A stretch of DNA of 64,000 nt from Actinoallomurus purpureus (GCF_024055795.1 NZ_JAMXMY010000003.1:310001-374000), one strand, 5' to 3'. Shown: positions 26,325-35,713, counted from the first letter of the stretch. Made by a program: numbers and translations. The notes: generated by a model not told the origin, from the sequence alone.

Positions 26325-29225
26325 TCAGAGGAGCGTCGGCACCTCACCGCATTCGGCCCACTCGACGCCGACGCCGCGCAACGTCGAGGCCCAGGGGCCC
26401 GCGATCGCGGCGAGCCCGGTGGCGTCCGGGGGCCTGCGGCCCAGCCCCACCGCGAAGCGCGTCGGCCCCGGTCCCGTCTCGTACGGCCGGGGCCAGGCGT
26501 GCGCGTCCGCGATCCCGGCGTCCTCCAGTGCGGCGAGCAGGGCCCGGGCCCGGCCTCGTACGCGGCCGAGCGTCACGCCGAACTCCTCCGCAGGCGTCTC
26601 TCGTACGGTGATGACGGCCCACGCGGCGTGCCGCCGGTGCATCGGCGGGGGCGACAGGAGCCCGGCTGGCGGCTCCCGGTCGGTTCCCGCCCCCTCCAGG
26701 ATCTCCCAGGCGCGGTAGAGCTCCCGCGTCAGGAGGTCCCGCCCGCCGTCGCCGACCTGGTCGGCGCACGACCGGACGGGAGCGGTGGGGGTCATGATCC
26801 GGACGGCCGCCGGCACCACAGGGTCCGGCCCGGACCGCTCCGGCCGGAGCAGGACCGGGTGCCGCCAGTCCCAGGCGGCCCAGGTGCCGAAGAAGTGGCG
26901 GAGCAGGTCGCTCTCCTGGAGGCCTCCGGCCTCCCGGGCCGTGCGCGCCGCCAGGATCGTCCAGGCCAGGCCGGGCAGGCCGCCGAACGGAGCCGAGTCC
27001 AGGCCGCGTGACCTCGCCCATGCCTTCACCCACCGGGCGAGCCCGGTGAACCGGTCGCGGTGCTCGCCGACCGCCGTCAGGAGCGCGTCGGCGTCGCTGA
27101 CGGCGCTCAGCGCGATCGCGGACGCCTCGTCCAACTCCATGCGGCGTGTCACCGCCTCGGCCGGGGCGATGCTCCCCGCGGCGACCACCATGAGATCGAC
27201 GTCCAGCCCGGCGTACCGGAACCGGAGGCCGGGTACCCGGGCGCCGGTCACGTGCCGCATCCCGGTCGATTCCGGCAGCGCCGCCGTCACACGCGCCCGG
27301 ACGTCCGCCGGGCCGGGCGTCCCCGGCAGCGCCACCACCACGTCCAGGTCCGCGCCGGTCAGGGCACAGTCCATGCGCCGGGACCCGATGACCTCGACGA
27401 CGCCCTCCGCCAGCAAGGCGCGGAGCCGCTCCGAGACCGGCTCGGCCGCGCGCGGCCGAGCCGGCGCGGGGCGCGGATCGGTCTCGACCGTCCGCGCGGG
27501 TGTGTCCCCGGGGTGCCGCTTCGGCGACGTTCCCCGGCCCTTTACGGGGGGCGCCCCGTCGTCGAGCCAGTGGATCTCGCCCGTTCCCAGGGCGACGGTC
27601 GCCCTGGGGCGCATCGGCTCGTCGCCCCGGCGCGACAGCAGTACGAGCTCGCCGACGTGGGCGGACACGCCACCGAGCCGCGCGGCGCAGCGGGCGATGA
27701 GACGCTCCGCGTCCCGCGTCCTTCCCAGGGTCAGGTGCGGAACACGACTCTCGCCCCGGCAGCGCGGGAACGCGTGCTCCAGCGCGTCGCGCAGATCCGC
27801 CCAGGGGGCCGCTCCGCCCGCGGCCGGGTCGAGCCAGATCGTCGCGCCGTCCCGGTGGTGAAAGGCGCGGACGCCCTCGAGCCGCGCCGTGAACGGGGCG
27901 GTCGCGGTCGCGGCGGCGGACAGCAGCGGCGCCGCCCGGTCGAACTCGGACTCCGGCACGAAGCCGAACATCAGGGTCACGTGCGGCGGCCACCGGTCGA
28001 ACCGGGGGTCGTGGTCCCGGCGGATCTCCTGGATCGCCGGCCGGACGTCCTCCGGCGGGATCCACACCACCGCCGTCCGCGCCGTCGGCCGTACGTCGGA
28101 CAGGCCGGAGGACGGCTGCGCACCGTCGGCGGAGACGTCGACGGCGACGCCGTAGTGGTCGGACGGGAACAGGCCGTCCGGCGTCATCGGGGAGTCCCCG
28201 CGGAGACGCGCTGCGGTGGCGCGAAGGCCGGAGCCGCCCAGGAACACCCGGTCGAGCCGGGACGCCCGGCCGGAGAGCGACGACACGGCGGCCAGCGGAT
28301 TGGCCGCCGGGTCGAAGGTCACGGCCGGGTCGGCGGGGCCGTGGACCTCGGTCCAGGCGTCCCGCACGCCGAGTGCGTCGGCCGGGCCGGCGCCGCCGTC
28401 GTTGAAGTCGCCGAGGAGGACGACGTCCCCGTCCGCGCCGGCCAGGACCTCGGCGAGCCGCGCGAGCTCCGCCTCGCGCCGGGCGGCGCCGTTCTCGGCG
28501 TGGTCGCTGGTCAGATGGGTCGCCGCCACGACGACCGGCCCGGCGGCGGACTCCACGGTGACGGCCGCGACGCCCTTGTGCGGGCCGAGGACGTGCAGGC
28601 CCGCCTCGCGTACGGGCAGGCGGCTGAGCAGGAGGAGCCCGGTCTCATCGACGTCGGGCCCCGCCGGATCGGTGCCCAGCGTGTAGCCGGAGCGGACCCA
28701 GGGTGCCCGCAGCAGCATGTCGAGCAGCCCGGCCTCGACCTCCTGCAGCGCGATGACGTCCGCGTCGGCCCGTTCGAGGGACTCCAGCAGCAGCGGCCTG
28801 CGGCGGGCCGTGTCGATGCGGTCGGCGTCGTAGCGGTCCCACAGGGTGTTCCACGTCAGCACCCGCAGGCGGGCCGGCGCCGGGCCGGCGGGCACGGGCT
28901 CGGCCGGACGCCAGCCCGCGACGGGGTCCCACGCCACCGGCGTCCTGGCGGTGAAGAACGGCGCCCGGAGCCTGCGGGCCTCCCGCACCCGGCCGGCCGG
29001 TGACACGTCGACGCGGTCCACGCCGGCCCGACGGTCCCAGACCACCTCGCCGTCGGCCTCGATGAAGAGGATCCGGTGCCACGGGACGTCGCCGCCGGGC
29101 ACGAACGCGGGCAGCGGGACGCGCTTGGGCGGAGCACCGCGGACGTTGATCCCCAGCAGGAACCGCGCGGGGTCGAAGCGCGGGTCCCAGCGGATCCGGT
29201 GGTAGATCTCCTCACTGGTCCGCAC
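26325..29225 (-). CDS. Multidomain RNA-repair protein (MJ1316 + EEP + 2H phosphoesterase + nucleotidyltransferase)
   Basis: A 966-residue fusion with four recognisable units. Residues about 10-72 match the MJ1316/DUF504 RNA-end-recognition domain (IRWDPRFDPARFLLG, then PWHRILFIEADGEVVWDRR). Residues about 118-365 are an endonuclease/exonuclease/phosphatase domain (TWNTLWDRYD, LQEVE, GDFND, SDHYGV). Residues about 383-550 are a 2H phosphoesterase (HVTLMFGF at 415, HLTLGR at 497). Residues about 595-960 are a polymerase-beta-type nucleotidyltransferase (GSRRMD, Asp626 and Asp628 in ADLDVVV, Asp677 in DVDLMV) with a helical C-terminus. All catalytic residues look intact. The GTG at 29225 follows AGGAG by five bases and overlaps the ligase stop by 14 bases. 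Together with the ligase/kinase it could process damaged 2',3'-cyclic ends, add nucleotides and hand over for sealing; that order is inference. Confidence 0.85.
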   Translation of the reverse strand: MRTSEEIYHRIRWDPRFDPARFLLGINVRGAPPKRVPLPAFVPGGDVPWHRILFIEADGEVVWDRRAGVDRVDVSPAGRVREARRLRAPFFTARTPVAWDPVAGWRPAEPVPAGPAPARLRVLTWNTLWDRYDADRIDTARRRPLLLESLERADADVIALQEVEAGLLDMLLRAPWVRSGYTLGTDPAGPDVDETGLLLLSRLPVREAGLHVLGPHKGVAAVTVESAAGPVVVAATHLTSDHAENGAARREAELARLAEVLAGADGDVVLLGDFNDGGAGPADALGVRDAWTEVHGPADPAVTFDPAANPLAAVSSLSGRASRLDRVFLGGSGLRATAARLRGDSPMTPDGLFPSDHYGVAVDVSADGAQPSSGLSDVRPTARTAVVWIPPEDVRPAIQEIRRDHDPRFDRWPPHVTLMFGFVPESEFDRAAPLLSAAATATAPFTARLEGVRAFHHRDGATIWLDPAAGGAAPWADLRDALEHAFPRCRGESRVPHLTLGRTRDAERLIARCAARLGGVSAHVGELVLLSRRGDEPMRPRATVALGTGEIHWLDDGAPPVKGRGTSPKRHPGDTPARTVETDPRPAPARPRAAEPVSERLRALLAEGVVEVIGSRRMDCALTGADLDVVVALPGTPGPADVRARVTAALPESTGMRHVTGARVPGLRFRYAGLDVDLMVVAAGSIAPAEAVTRRMELDEASAIALSAVSDADALLTAVGEHRDRFTGLARWVKAWARSRGLDSAPFGGLPGLAWTILAARTAREAGGLQESDLLRHFFGTWAAWDWRHPVLLRPERSGPDPVVPAAVRIMTPTAPVRSCADQVGDGGRDLLTRELYRAWEILEGAGTDREPPAGLLSPPPMHRRHAAWAVITVRETPAEEFGVTLGRVRGRARALLAALEDAGIADAHAWPRPYETGPGPTRFAVGLGRRPPDATGLAAIAGPWASTLRGVGVEWAECGEVPTLL

Positions 29226-31086
29226 GGTCGCTCCTGGTGTTCGGGTGGATCTCGTCGTCGATGGCACCGGCGACGTCGCCGACGGTTCCGTCCGGGCCGA
29301 CGTACCAGGTGCGGTGCGCCTCACCGGGATAGGGCGGAGAGAAGCGGCGAAGCTGGGCCGAGAGCACGTCCGGGGGCACCGGGTGATCGCGGTCGGCGTT
29401 ACGCCGCGTTAGCAGGTCGCCGGGGACCAGCATGACCGCGTGCGTCGTCAGCGCGTCGTGCCGGTGGGCCACGGCGTGGACCAGGGAACGCTGGTGCCGG
29501 TTCAGCGCCGTGGCGTCCCAGACGACGGTCGTGCCCTCCGCGAGGAGCACGCCGAGCCGGTGCAGCCCGGCCCGGAGGACCTCCGGATTGGCCCGCTGGT
29601 CCGCACGGGAGCCACGGGCCTGGCGCAGGTCGTCGAGCGAGACGACCGCGCCGATGCCGGGAAGGCCCGCCGCGAAGGTGCTCTTCCCGCTGCCCGACGG
29701 CCCCGTCATGACGACGAGCCGGGGGAAGGCGCCGGACCGCCATCGCCAGGTGAGGGCCAGGGCCTCCTCCGGCGTGGAGATCCGGCCCAGCGCGTACGCC
29801 TCCCGCGCCTCGGCCCAGCAGCGGTCCGCCGCGTCCCGATCGATACCGGGGGCGTCGTCGAGCGCCTGGCGCAGGCCGGCCCGCAGCGGCTCCAGGGGCG
29901 ACTCGGCAAGGAGCCCGGCCTCGTCGGCGTGCAGTTCGGACCAGCCGACCTGCTCGCGCGCCTCGGCGGCCTCGGCGTCGTCGCGCCCGGTCAGCGTCGC
30001 GGCGGCGACCGCGTGCAGCACGCCCACGTCGGCCATGGCCGACAGGCGTCTCAGGCCGGTGCGCCGCGCCTCGTCGGGGAAGGGACGGTGCAGGCCGGTG
30101 TGCAGGCCGACGAGGTCCGCGACCCGGCGGGCGAGGGGCACGCCGAGCGGCCCGGCCAGCCGCGGCATCAGCCGGGCCCGGTCGGCATCGTGGAGGAGGG
30201 CCGCCAGCAGGCCCGCCAGCCGCTCGTCGCCGGAACGCCCCAGGAGGTCGAGGCGGGCGGACACGTCGTCGGCGCGCTCGCCGGCCGCCTCCCGCGCCGG
30301 GAGCAGCGCTTCGGACGCGCCGGGGACGGTTTCAGGAGCACTGGAGACGGTTTCGAGTGCGCCGGGGGCGACCGCGGGGGCGGCCAGGTCGGCCGTCGTC
30401 ATCCCCACCGCGCCGAGGAGGGCCGCCGGGTCCGGAATCGCCCCCGAACGTGCCTGCCACAGCGCGGCGGCGGTGCCCAGGCCGTTCTCGACGACGGGAC
30501 CGAGCATCCAGTGCCGGTCCGTGCGCACGTGCCTGCGCCGTACCCACTTGGCGACCCGGCGGGCGAACTCGTCGCGGTGGAAGCCGCCGACGGTGCGCAC
30601 GACATAGCCCTCCTGCCGCTCCGTGTCGAGATGGAGCGCCCGGATGGCCCGCGCGTCGAAGACGCCGCGCCAGAGCACGGTGGGGACGGGCAGGCCCAGC
30701 CGCCGGGCGAACCGCACGGTGCGGTCCCAGTCCAGGCAGTGGTCGCCGTCCCACACGGAGAAGGCGTAGAACCAGCCCTCCAGGTCCCGGTAGGCGATCG
30801 AGTGCCGGGCGTAGAGGTTCTCCCCGCACACCCGCGTGCCGTCCGGTATCCGGTGGGCGATCCTCCCGTGCAGCGCCTTGACCCAGGCGCGGGACGGGTG
30901 GTGCCCGCTGTCCGTCGAACGGGCGTGCAGCCCGTCCGCGTACATCGTGGTGTTCTCCCCGTCGAGCTTCTCGGTGACGACGACGTCCCGGCCCGCGAAG
31001 CCGGACAGGTCGACGGCGCGCACGTCGTCCGGGCCGACACCCGGCGACCAGGGCAGGTGGGGAGTGCGGGGGTAGTGCACTCGCAT
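29212..31086 (-). CDS. RNA ligase - HD-like - polynucleotide kinase fusion
   Basis: A 624-residue fusion. Residues about 1-205 are an ATP-dependent RNA ligase: motif I EKLDGEN with Lys40, motif III FYAFSVWD, motif IV EGYVVR at 160, and a motif V-like AKWVRRRH at 179. Residues about 275-370 look HD-like (LAALLHDADR at 293, VADLVGLHTGLH). Residues about 450-620 are a T4-Pnkp-like kinase: Walker A GPSGSGKST at 462, SLDDLRQ at 483, WDATALNRHQR at 523 and an Arg-rich lid. It would phosphorylate 5'-OH ends and seal RNA, with the HD part a possible 3' phosphatase. The ATG at 31086 follows AGGAG by six bases. It is the upstream gene of a two-gene operon with the multidomain repair protein. Confidence 0.88.
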   Translation of the reverse strand: MRVHYPRTPHLPWSPGVGPDDVRAVDLSGFAGRDVVVTEKLDGENTTMYADGLHARSTDSGHHPSRAWVKALHGRIAHRIPDGTRVCGENLYARHSIAYRDLEGWFYAFSVWDGDHCLDWDRTVRFARRLGLPVPTVLWRGVFDARAIRALHLDTERQEGYVVRTVGGFHRDEFARRVAKWVRRRHVRTDRHWMLGPVVENGLGTAAALWQARSGAIPDPAALLGAVGMTTADLAAPAVAPGALETVSSAPETVPGASEALLPAREAAGERADDVSARLDLLGRSGDERLAGLLAALLHDADRARLMPRLAGPLGVPLARRVADLVGLHTGLHRPFPDEARRTGLRRLSAMADVGVLHAVAAATLTGRDDAEAAEAREQVGWSELHADEAGLLAESPLEPLRAGLRQALDDAPGIDRDAADRCWAEAREAYALGRISTPEEALALTWRWRSGAFPRLVVMTGPSGSGKSTFAAGLPGIGAVVSLDDLRQARGSRADQRANPEVLRAGLHRLGVLLAEGTTVVWDATALNRHQRSLVHAVAHRHDALTTHAVMLVPGDLLTRRNADRDHPVPPDVLSAQLRRFSPPYPGEAHRTWYVGPDGTVGDVAGAIDDEIHPNTRSDRADQ

Positions 31087-31262
31087 GATCCGCTCCTGCC
31101 GACGACCTGGTGACCGATTCTCAGGGCCGCGACGACCATAAAGGCGGGCGGGTCGGCGAATCCATCGGATTTCCGGCGGCCCGTGCGTTCGCCGGTCCGT
31201 GCCCGGCGGGACGACCGGTGACGCGCACGGTCTTGAATGGGCGGATACCGCGCGACCGGTCC

Positions 31263-31274
31263 CGACATGTCGGA
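31263..31274. promoter_or_regulatory. Perfect 12-base palindrome
   Basis: CCGACATGTCGG lies in the divergent region between the RNA-repair operon and gtrA, 43 bases before the gtrA start. It is a possible operator; no regulator is assigned. Confidence 0.4.
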
Positions 31275-31304
31275 GGACGGACACATCCGGTGGCCCGCGG
31301 CCCG

Positions 31305-31310
31305 TAGACT
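31305..31310 (+). promoter_or_regulatory. -10 element for leaderless gtrA transcript
   Basis: TAGACT ends seven bases before the GTG at 31317, so transcription would begin at or next to the start codon. No ribosome-binding site precedes the GTG, which fits a leaderless mRNA. Confidence 0.55.
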
Positions 31311-31316
31311 GCCCGG

Positions 31317-31880
31317 GTGTCGCTTACCCGGATCACTCTCTCCCGAGTCCCCGCGCCACTGCGCCCGCTGCTGATCAAGCACCGTGAGCTGGTGAAGTTC
31401 GCCTTCACCGGTGGCGTCACCTTCGTGCTGACCGCCGGGGTGAACTACGGGCTCAAGCTGACCGTCATGAAGACCAAGCCCGTGACGGCGCTCACGATCG
31501 CGATCATCGTCGCGACGATCGCGTCGTACCTGCTGAACAGCGGCTGGTCCTTCCGGGCCCGCGGGGGCCGCAGCCGTCACGTCGAGGCGGTGCTGTTCTT
31601 CGCGGTGAGTGCCCTGGGGATCGCCGTCAACGTCAGCCCGCTCGGCCTGGCGCGCTACGCGTTCGACCTGAAGTACCCGAACGTCAGCCACGTTACCCAG
31701 GAGGTCTCCGACTTCCTCAGCGGCATGATCATCGGCACCCTGATGGGGATGGCCTTCCGCTGGTGGGCGATGAAGAAGTGGGTGTTCCCGCACGAGAAGA
31801 CCGCTGGCGGCACCGTCACGGCGGCGAGCGCCGGGAGTCTGCCCACCCCCGCCGACGAGGAGTCCGAGCTCGTCGCCTGA
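31317..31880 (+). CDS. GtrA-family membrane protein
   Basis: A 187-residue GtrA-like protein with four hydrophobic helices (KFAFTGGVTFVLTAGVNYGL, LTIAIIVATIASYLLNSGWS, AVLFFAVSALGIAVNV, SGMIIGTLMGMAFRWWAMKK). The family block LLNSGWSFRARG is the usual NFxWsF-type turn, and WVFP closes the domain. GtrA proteins are thought to help translocate polyprenyl-linked sugars for cell-envelope glycosylation. No glycosyltransferase is adjacent, so its partner is unknown. The GTG at 31317 is leaderless. A hydrophilic tail follows the last helix. Confidence 0.88.
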   Translation: MSLTRITLSRVPAPLRPLLIKHRELVKFAFTGGVTFVLTAGVNYGLKLTVMKTKPVTALTIAIIVATIASYLLNSGWSFRARGGRSRHVEAVLFFAVSALGIAVNVSPLGLARYAFDLKYPNVSHVTQEVSDFLSGMIIGTLMGMAFRWWAMKKWVFPHEKTAGGTVTAASAGSLPTPADEESELVA

Positions 31881-31953
31881 TCCACGCCACTGAGGTCTGC
31901 GCGCTCACCCACCCGGCGGGCGTGTGAGGCGGCGGGCCGGTCTTATCAGCGGG

Positions 31954-33009
31954 TCAGCCCTGCCAGCGCTCCAAGACGGCGTCGACGTCGGCTCGGATCC
32001 GCTCCCGTGCGGTCATCCGCGGCACTCCGGACATCAGCAGCGTGTCGTAGCCGGTGTCCTCGTGCCGGATCGACGCGACGACCGCGGCTTTGACCGCCCT
32101 CTCGTCCAGGGCGCGCCCGGCGGCGGACCGCCCGACGCGCCCGCTGCCGCGCGTCCCGGCATGGCGGGCGATCGCCTCCGCCCGGTCGGCGGGGCACCCC
32201 GGGAACATCAGCCTGATCTCGCCGGCCATCCTCGCCTGGAACTCCAGGTCCTCATCGGCGCGCCGTTCACGGTCACGCTCCCGCCGCCGGGCCCGTACGT
32301 CCTCGTCGGCGAGGCACTGCTCCTCGGCCAGCTCCAGCGCGGGCTCCTCGACCAGCAGCCCCTGCCGTTCGTACCGCTTGCGCCGCCGGTTGAATCGGAC
32401 GACCACGGCGGACAGGGTGCTCGCCTTCTTCGCCCGCCGGGTGAGCGCGGCGTCGCCCGAGGGCAGGAAGACCAGGTGATCCATGTCGGCGCAGGTCAGG
32501 CAGGTCGACTGGTCGTCCTCCAGGATCATGAGGTCGCCGGTGCCGTGACAGACCGCGCAGTTCCAGTCCTTGAGCGGCATGACGACCACCAGGTCCGGAG
32601 CGCGATTCTGCCGTTCGATCAGCCGTTCGCGCCTCGCCTCCGACAGGTCGGGGGACAGCCAATGCGTCCGGAACGCCCGCTCGACGACCTCGTCGCCATC
32701 GGAGGTGAATCGTAGGGGTCGGCGATCGCGGGCGGCGGCGACGTACGCGGTTTCGCTCGGCCTCAGCCCCTGGCGCTCCGCCCATTCGTGGAGGGTCGCC
32801 AGCGCGGTGGCGAGCTTGTCGGCGCGCACGCTGAGCGCCTCTTCCAGGTCGGCGATGCGCCCCTGACGCCACTCGTCCACCCGCCGGCCGGGCAGCCAGC
32901 CCAGTCCGGTCAGGACGTCGATCATGGACACCGACCTGGAGTCGGCGAGGGCGGCCTCGGCCGCGGCGACAACTCGGCGTTCGAGAGCCGAGGTGATTGC
33001 CCGGTTCAT
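31954..33009 (-). CDS. DUF2293-domain protein with zinc-ribbon-like cysteines
   Basis: A 351-residue protein. The N-terminal part (1-130) is helical and resembles nothing I can name. Near residue 150, CAVCHGTG and, 16 residues on, CLTC form a likely zinc ribbon. A charged helical stretch with many Arg/Glu follows, and residues about 255-350 match DUF2293 (IRLMFPGCPADRAEAIARHA, RAVKAAVVASIRHEDTGYD). The Zn ribbon and DUF2293 are predicted nucleic-acid or protein binding. The ATG at 33009 opens the only plausible frame. It lies 64 bases from the molybdoenzyme stop on the same strand; no functional link is evident. Confidence 0.8.
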   Translation of the reverse strand: MNRAITSALERRVVAAAEAALADSRSVSMIDVLTGLGWLPGRRVDEWRQGRIADLEEALSVRADKLATALATLHEWAERQGLRPSETAYVAAARDRRPLRFTSDGDEVVERAFRTHWLSPDLSEARRERLIERQNRAPDLVVVMPLKDWNCAVCHGTGDLMILEDDQSTCLTCADMDHLVFLPSGDAALTRRAKKASTLSAVVVRFNRRRKRYERQGLLVEEPALELAEEQCLADEDVRARRRERDRERRADEDLEFQARMAGEIRLMFPGCPADRAEAIARHAGTRGSGRVGRSAAGRALDERAVKAAVVASIRHEDTGYDTLLMSGVPRMTARERIRADVDAVLERWQG

Positions 33010-33073
33010 GACAAGCAAAAATACTGGACCGGCCACCCCTGCGCCGATCGATCTGGGGCGGGCTCCCCGTCCG

Positions 33074-35272
33074 TCAGGCGGGCTGAATCTCCACCGGCAC
33101 CCCGTTGAGCACGGCGTTGCCCGACAGCGGGTCGAGGGCGAGCGGGTCGGTGAGGGCGTTGGCGTTCGCGCCGGGGTGCGCGGCGGCCACGGACATCCGG
33201 GTGCCGGGCAGGCCGTGACCCCAGCCGTGGGGAAGGCTGACGACTCCGGGCATGATCTCGGCGGTGACCTCGACCTCGGCCTCGATCGTGCCGCCGGCGC
33301 TCGTCACCTTCGCCGTTCCGGCGTCCGTGAGCCCCAGCCGACGGGCGTCCTCAGTATTGACCTGGAGCGTGCAGCGGTTCGAACCTCGGACCAGGCCGGG
33401 CAGGTTGTGCATCCAGCTGTTGTTCGACCGCAGGTGGCGGCGGCCGATGAGGACCAGGCCCGTACGGCGGCGGGCGAGGCCGTCGCGGAGGCGGCCGGTG
33501 TCCTCGGCCAGCGGCGGCGGGCACAGCTCGATCCGGCCGGACGGGGTCCGCAGGACCTCGGGCAGCCGGGGCTTCAGCGGGCCGAGGTCGATGCCGTGCG
33601 GCGCGTCCCGTAGCGCCTGGAGGGACAGGCCCCCGGGGCTCGCGCCGAAGCCGTCGCCGTACGCGCCGAGGCGCAGCATGAGGTCGAGGCGGCGCAGCGC
33701 CGGGGTGTCGCCGGTGAGCAGCGGGCGCAGCTCCGCCGGGTCCCGCCCGTGGACGGGGGAGGACGGGTCGGTGATGGCCTTGCCGAGGAGGTGGGCGATG
33801 ACCGAGTCGTCGACGTCGGCGTCCTGCCCGGACACGATGCCGATGAGGCGGGCCAGGATCGCGCACTCATCAAGCTCCCCGTCCTGGAGGGGGAGTGCTG
33901 GCGGGGAGTACCGCGCGTTGTTGCGCACGGCGAACTCCCCGAACGCGATGTCGTAGTGCGGCGACCGGCTCGGCGGGGGCGGCGGGAGGATGACGTCGGC
34001 GTGCCGCGTCGTCTCATTCAGGTACGGATCGACGCTGACCATGAACTCCAGGGTGTCGAGCGCGTCCCCGAGGCGTTCGCCTCCGGGCGTGGACAGCACC
34101 GGGTTGCCGGCCACCGTGATCAGGGCGCGCACCTGGCCCTCGCCGGGGGTGAGGATCTCATCGGCCAGCGTGGTGGCGGGCAGCTCGCCCTTCACCTCCG
34201 GCAGCCCGCGCACGCGGCTGCGCCAGCGGCCGGTCCGGAAGCCGGGTCCGGTGCCCTTGCCCGGGCGGCGGTGCGCGCCGAGGGGGAACATCGCGCCGCC
34301 GGGCCGGTCGAGGTTGCCGGTCAGCACGTTGATCACGTCGACCAGCCAGTTGGTGAGCGTGCCGAACTCTGCGGTGCAGGTGCCGATGCGGGCGTAGACG
34401 GCGGCGCTCGGGGCGGCGGCGAGCTCGCGGGCCAGCCGCCGGATCTCCTCGGCCGGGACGCCGCAGACCTCCGCGACCCGCTCGGGGGCGAAGTCACGGC
34501 TGAGCCGCTCCACGTCCGCCACGCCGTCGACGCCGGGAGTGTCGGCGACCAGCCCCTCGGCGAACAGGGCCTGCACCACGCCGAACAGCAGGTAGGCGTC
34601 GGCACCCGGCCGGATCGGCAGGTGCCGGTCGGCGAGGCGGGCGGTGCGGGTCAGGCGCGGGTCGACGACGACCAGGGTGCCACCGCGCCTGCGGAGCGCC
34701 TTCAGCTTCCCGGGAAAGTCGGCGGCGGTGCACAGGCTGCCGTTGGACTCGAGCGGGTTGGCGCCGAGCATCAGCAGGTAGGAGGTGCGGTCCAGGTCCG
34801 GCACCGGGATGGCGAGGGGGTCGCCGAACAGCAGCCCGCTGGAGACGTGCTTCGGCATCTGGTCGACGGTGCTCGCCGAGTAGATGTTCGTGCTGCCGAG
34901 TGCCCGCGCCAGCGGTCCGGCGTACAGGCCGCCCGCCAGGGTGTGCGCGTTGGGGTTGCCGAGGTAGAGGGCGAGCGCCTGGCGGCCGTGGCGTCCGACG
35001 ACTCCGTCGAGGCTGCGGCGCACCGCCGCGAAGGCCTCCTCCCAGTCGGCCTCACGCCAGTCGTCGCCGTCGCGGACCATGGGGGAGCGGAGCCGGTCCG
35101 GGTCGTTCTCCAGCTCGTCGATGGTCGCGCCCTTGGGGCAGATGAAGCCGTGGCTGAAGACGTCGGCGCGATCGCCGCGGGCGCCGGTGACCCGGCCGTC
35201 GGTGATCGTCAGCTCGAGACCGCAGGTGGCCTCGCACAGGGGACAGATCCGGTACGCGGTCGTCTCGGGCAT
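33074..35272 (-). CDS. Molybdopterin-dependent oxidoreductase (MopB family)
   Basis: A 732-residue molybdopterin oxidoreductase of the DMSO-reductase superfamily. The N-terminus binds 4Fe-4S (RICPLCEATCGLEL, then GFICPKGATIDELENDPDRL). The middle has TVDQMPKHVSSGLLFG, LMLGANPLESNGS and GNLDRPGGAMFPLGAHR, and the C-terminal MGD-binding domain has LIGRRHLRSNNSWMHNLPGL and VSLPHGWGHGLPGTRMSVA. There is no Tat signal, so it is cytoplasmic. The ATG at 35272 follows GGAGGG. It is alone, without electron-transfer partners, and resembles unassigned formate-dehydrogenase-like proteins; substrate unknown. Confidence 0.88.
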   Translation of the reverse strand: MPETTAYRICPLCEATCGLELTITDGRVTGARGDRADVFSHGFICPKGATIDELENDPDRLRSPMVRDGDDWREADWEEAFAAVRRSLDGVVGRHGRQALALYLGNPNAHTLAGGLYAGPLARALGSTNIYSASTVDQMPKHVSSGLLFGDPLAIPVPDLDRTSYLLMLGANPLESNGSLCTAADFPGKLKALRRRGGTLVVVDPRLTRTARLADRHLPIRPGADAYLLFGVVQALFAEGLVADTPGVDGVADVERLSRDFAPERVAEVCGVPAEEIRRLARELAAAPSAAVYARIGTCTAEFGTLTNWLVDVINVLTGNLDRPGGAMFPLGAHRRPGKGTGPGFRTGRWRSRVRGLPEVKGELPATTLADEILTPGEGQVRALITVAGNPVLSTPGGERLGDALDTLEFMVSVDPYLNETTRHADVILPPPPPSRSPHYDIAFGEFAVRNNARYSPPALPLQDGELDECAILARLIGIVSGQDADVDDSVIAHLLGKAITDPSSPVHGRDPAELRPLLTGDTPALRRLDLMLRLGAYGDGFGASPGGLSLQALRDAPHGIDLGPLKPRLPEVLRTPSGRIELCPPPLAEDTGRLRDGLARRRTGLVLIGRRHLRSNNSWMHNLPGLVRGSNRCTLQVNTEDARRLGLTDAGTAKVTSAGGTIEAEVEVTAEIMPGVVSLPHGWGHGLPGTRMSVAAAHPGANANALTDPLALDPLSGNAVLNGVPVEIQPA

Positions 35273-35332
35273 CGGCCCTCCACAGCACGGGGTTGCCTGA
35301 TGAAACGATATGGGCTGTGGCCGCACTGATGG

Positions 35333-35357
35333 AACCCGATTCGGGTTTCAGTTTTTT
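35333..35357 (+). terminator. Terminator-like hairpin with T-run
   Basis: AACCCG-ATT-CGGGTT followed by TCAGTTTTTT. It lies in the region between the molybdoenzyme start and the small gene at 35524, an odd place for a terminator. It may end a short RNA or attenuate the small gene. The rest of 35273-35523 holds no gene I can support. Confidence 0.55.
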
Positions 35358-35523
35358 CGGAGGCTCGCCGGCCTGCTCGTCGGTGCGCGAAGGCCGCCGG
35401 ATGCGCCTGCGGAAACCGCCGAGGGCCGGATATCCGCGTTGCCGACTGCACCTTGCCCTAGACAGTCCTCTTCAAGTCGTCCCGGCAGCTCGTGCGGGAC
35501 CCAAATCAGAGGAGATGGTCAAC

Positions 35524-35685
35524 ATGCGCCGTGTGCAGCAAGCCCGGCGAGACCGGCAGGTCAGGAAGCTGACAGAGGCCCTGGACGGGATGGAAGAAGC
35601 GCTGAACGCCGCCGGGTGGGGAAAGCCCGCTGAGGCCGAGTCCGGTAAGGGCGAGTCCGGTAAGGGCAAGTCCGGCAAGCAGTGA
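35524..35685 (+). CDS. Small basic hypothetical protein
   Basis: A 53-residue protein, highly charged: MRRVQQARRDRQVRKLTEAL opens a probable helix, and the tail is built of repeated SGKGE units ending KSGKQ. The start at 35524 is chosen because AGAGGAG lies nine bases upstream; an ATG at 35515 is too close to it. A strong terminator follows at 35714, so this looks like an independent transcription unit. It may bind nucleic acid because of its charge. No family is recognised. Confidence 0.65.
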   Translation: MRRVQQARRDRQVRKLTEALDGMEEALNAAGWGKPAEAESGKGESGKGKSGKQ

Positions 35686-35713
35686 CGGAAGCCTGATCGC
35701 ACCACGACATCGG

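Noticed and set aside
31263-31274. Palindrome CCGACATGTCGG as a GylR site because of the shared CGACA...TGTCG
   Set aside because: The centre differs (AT instead of a single T) and the flanking GTGC...AA of the GylR-like sites is missing; kept only as an unassigned palindrome.
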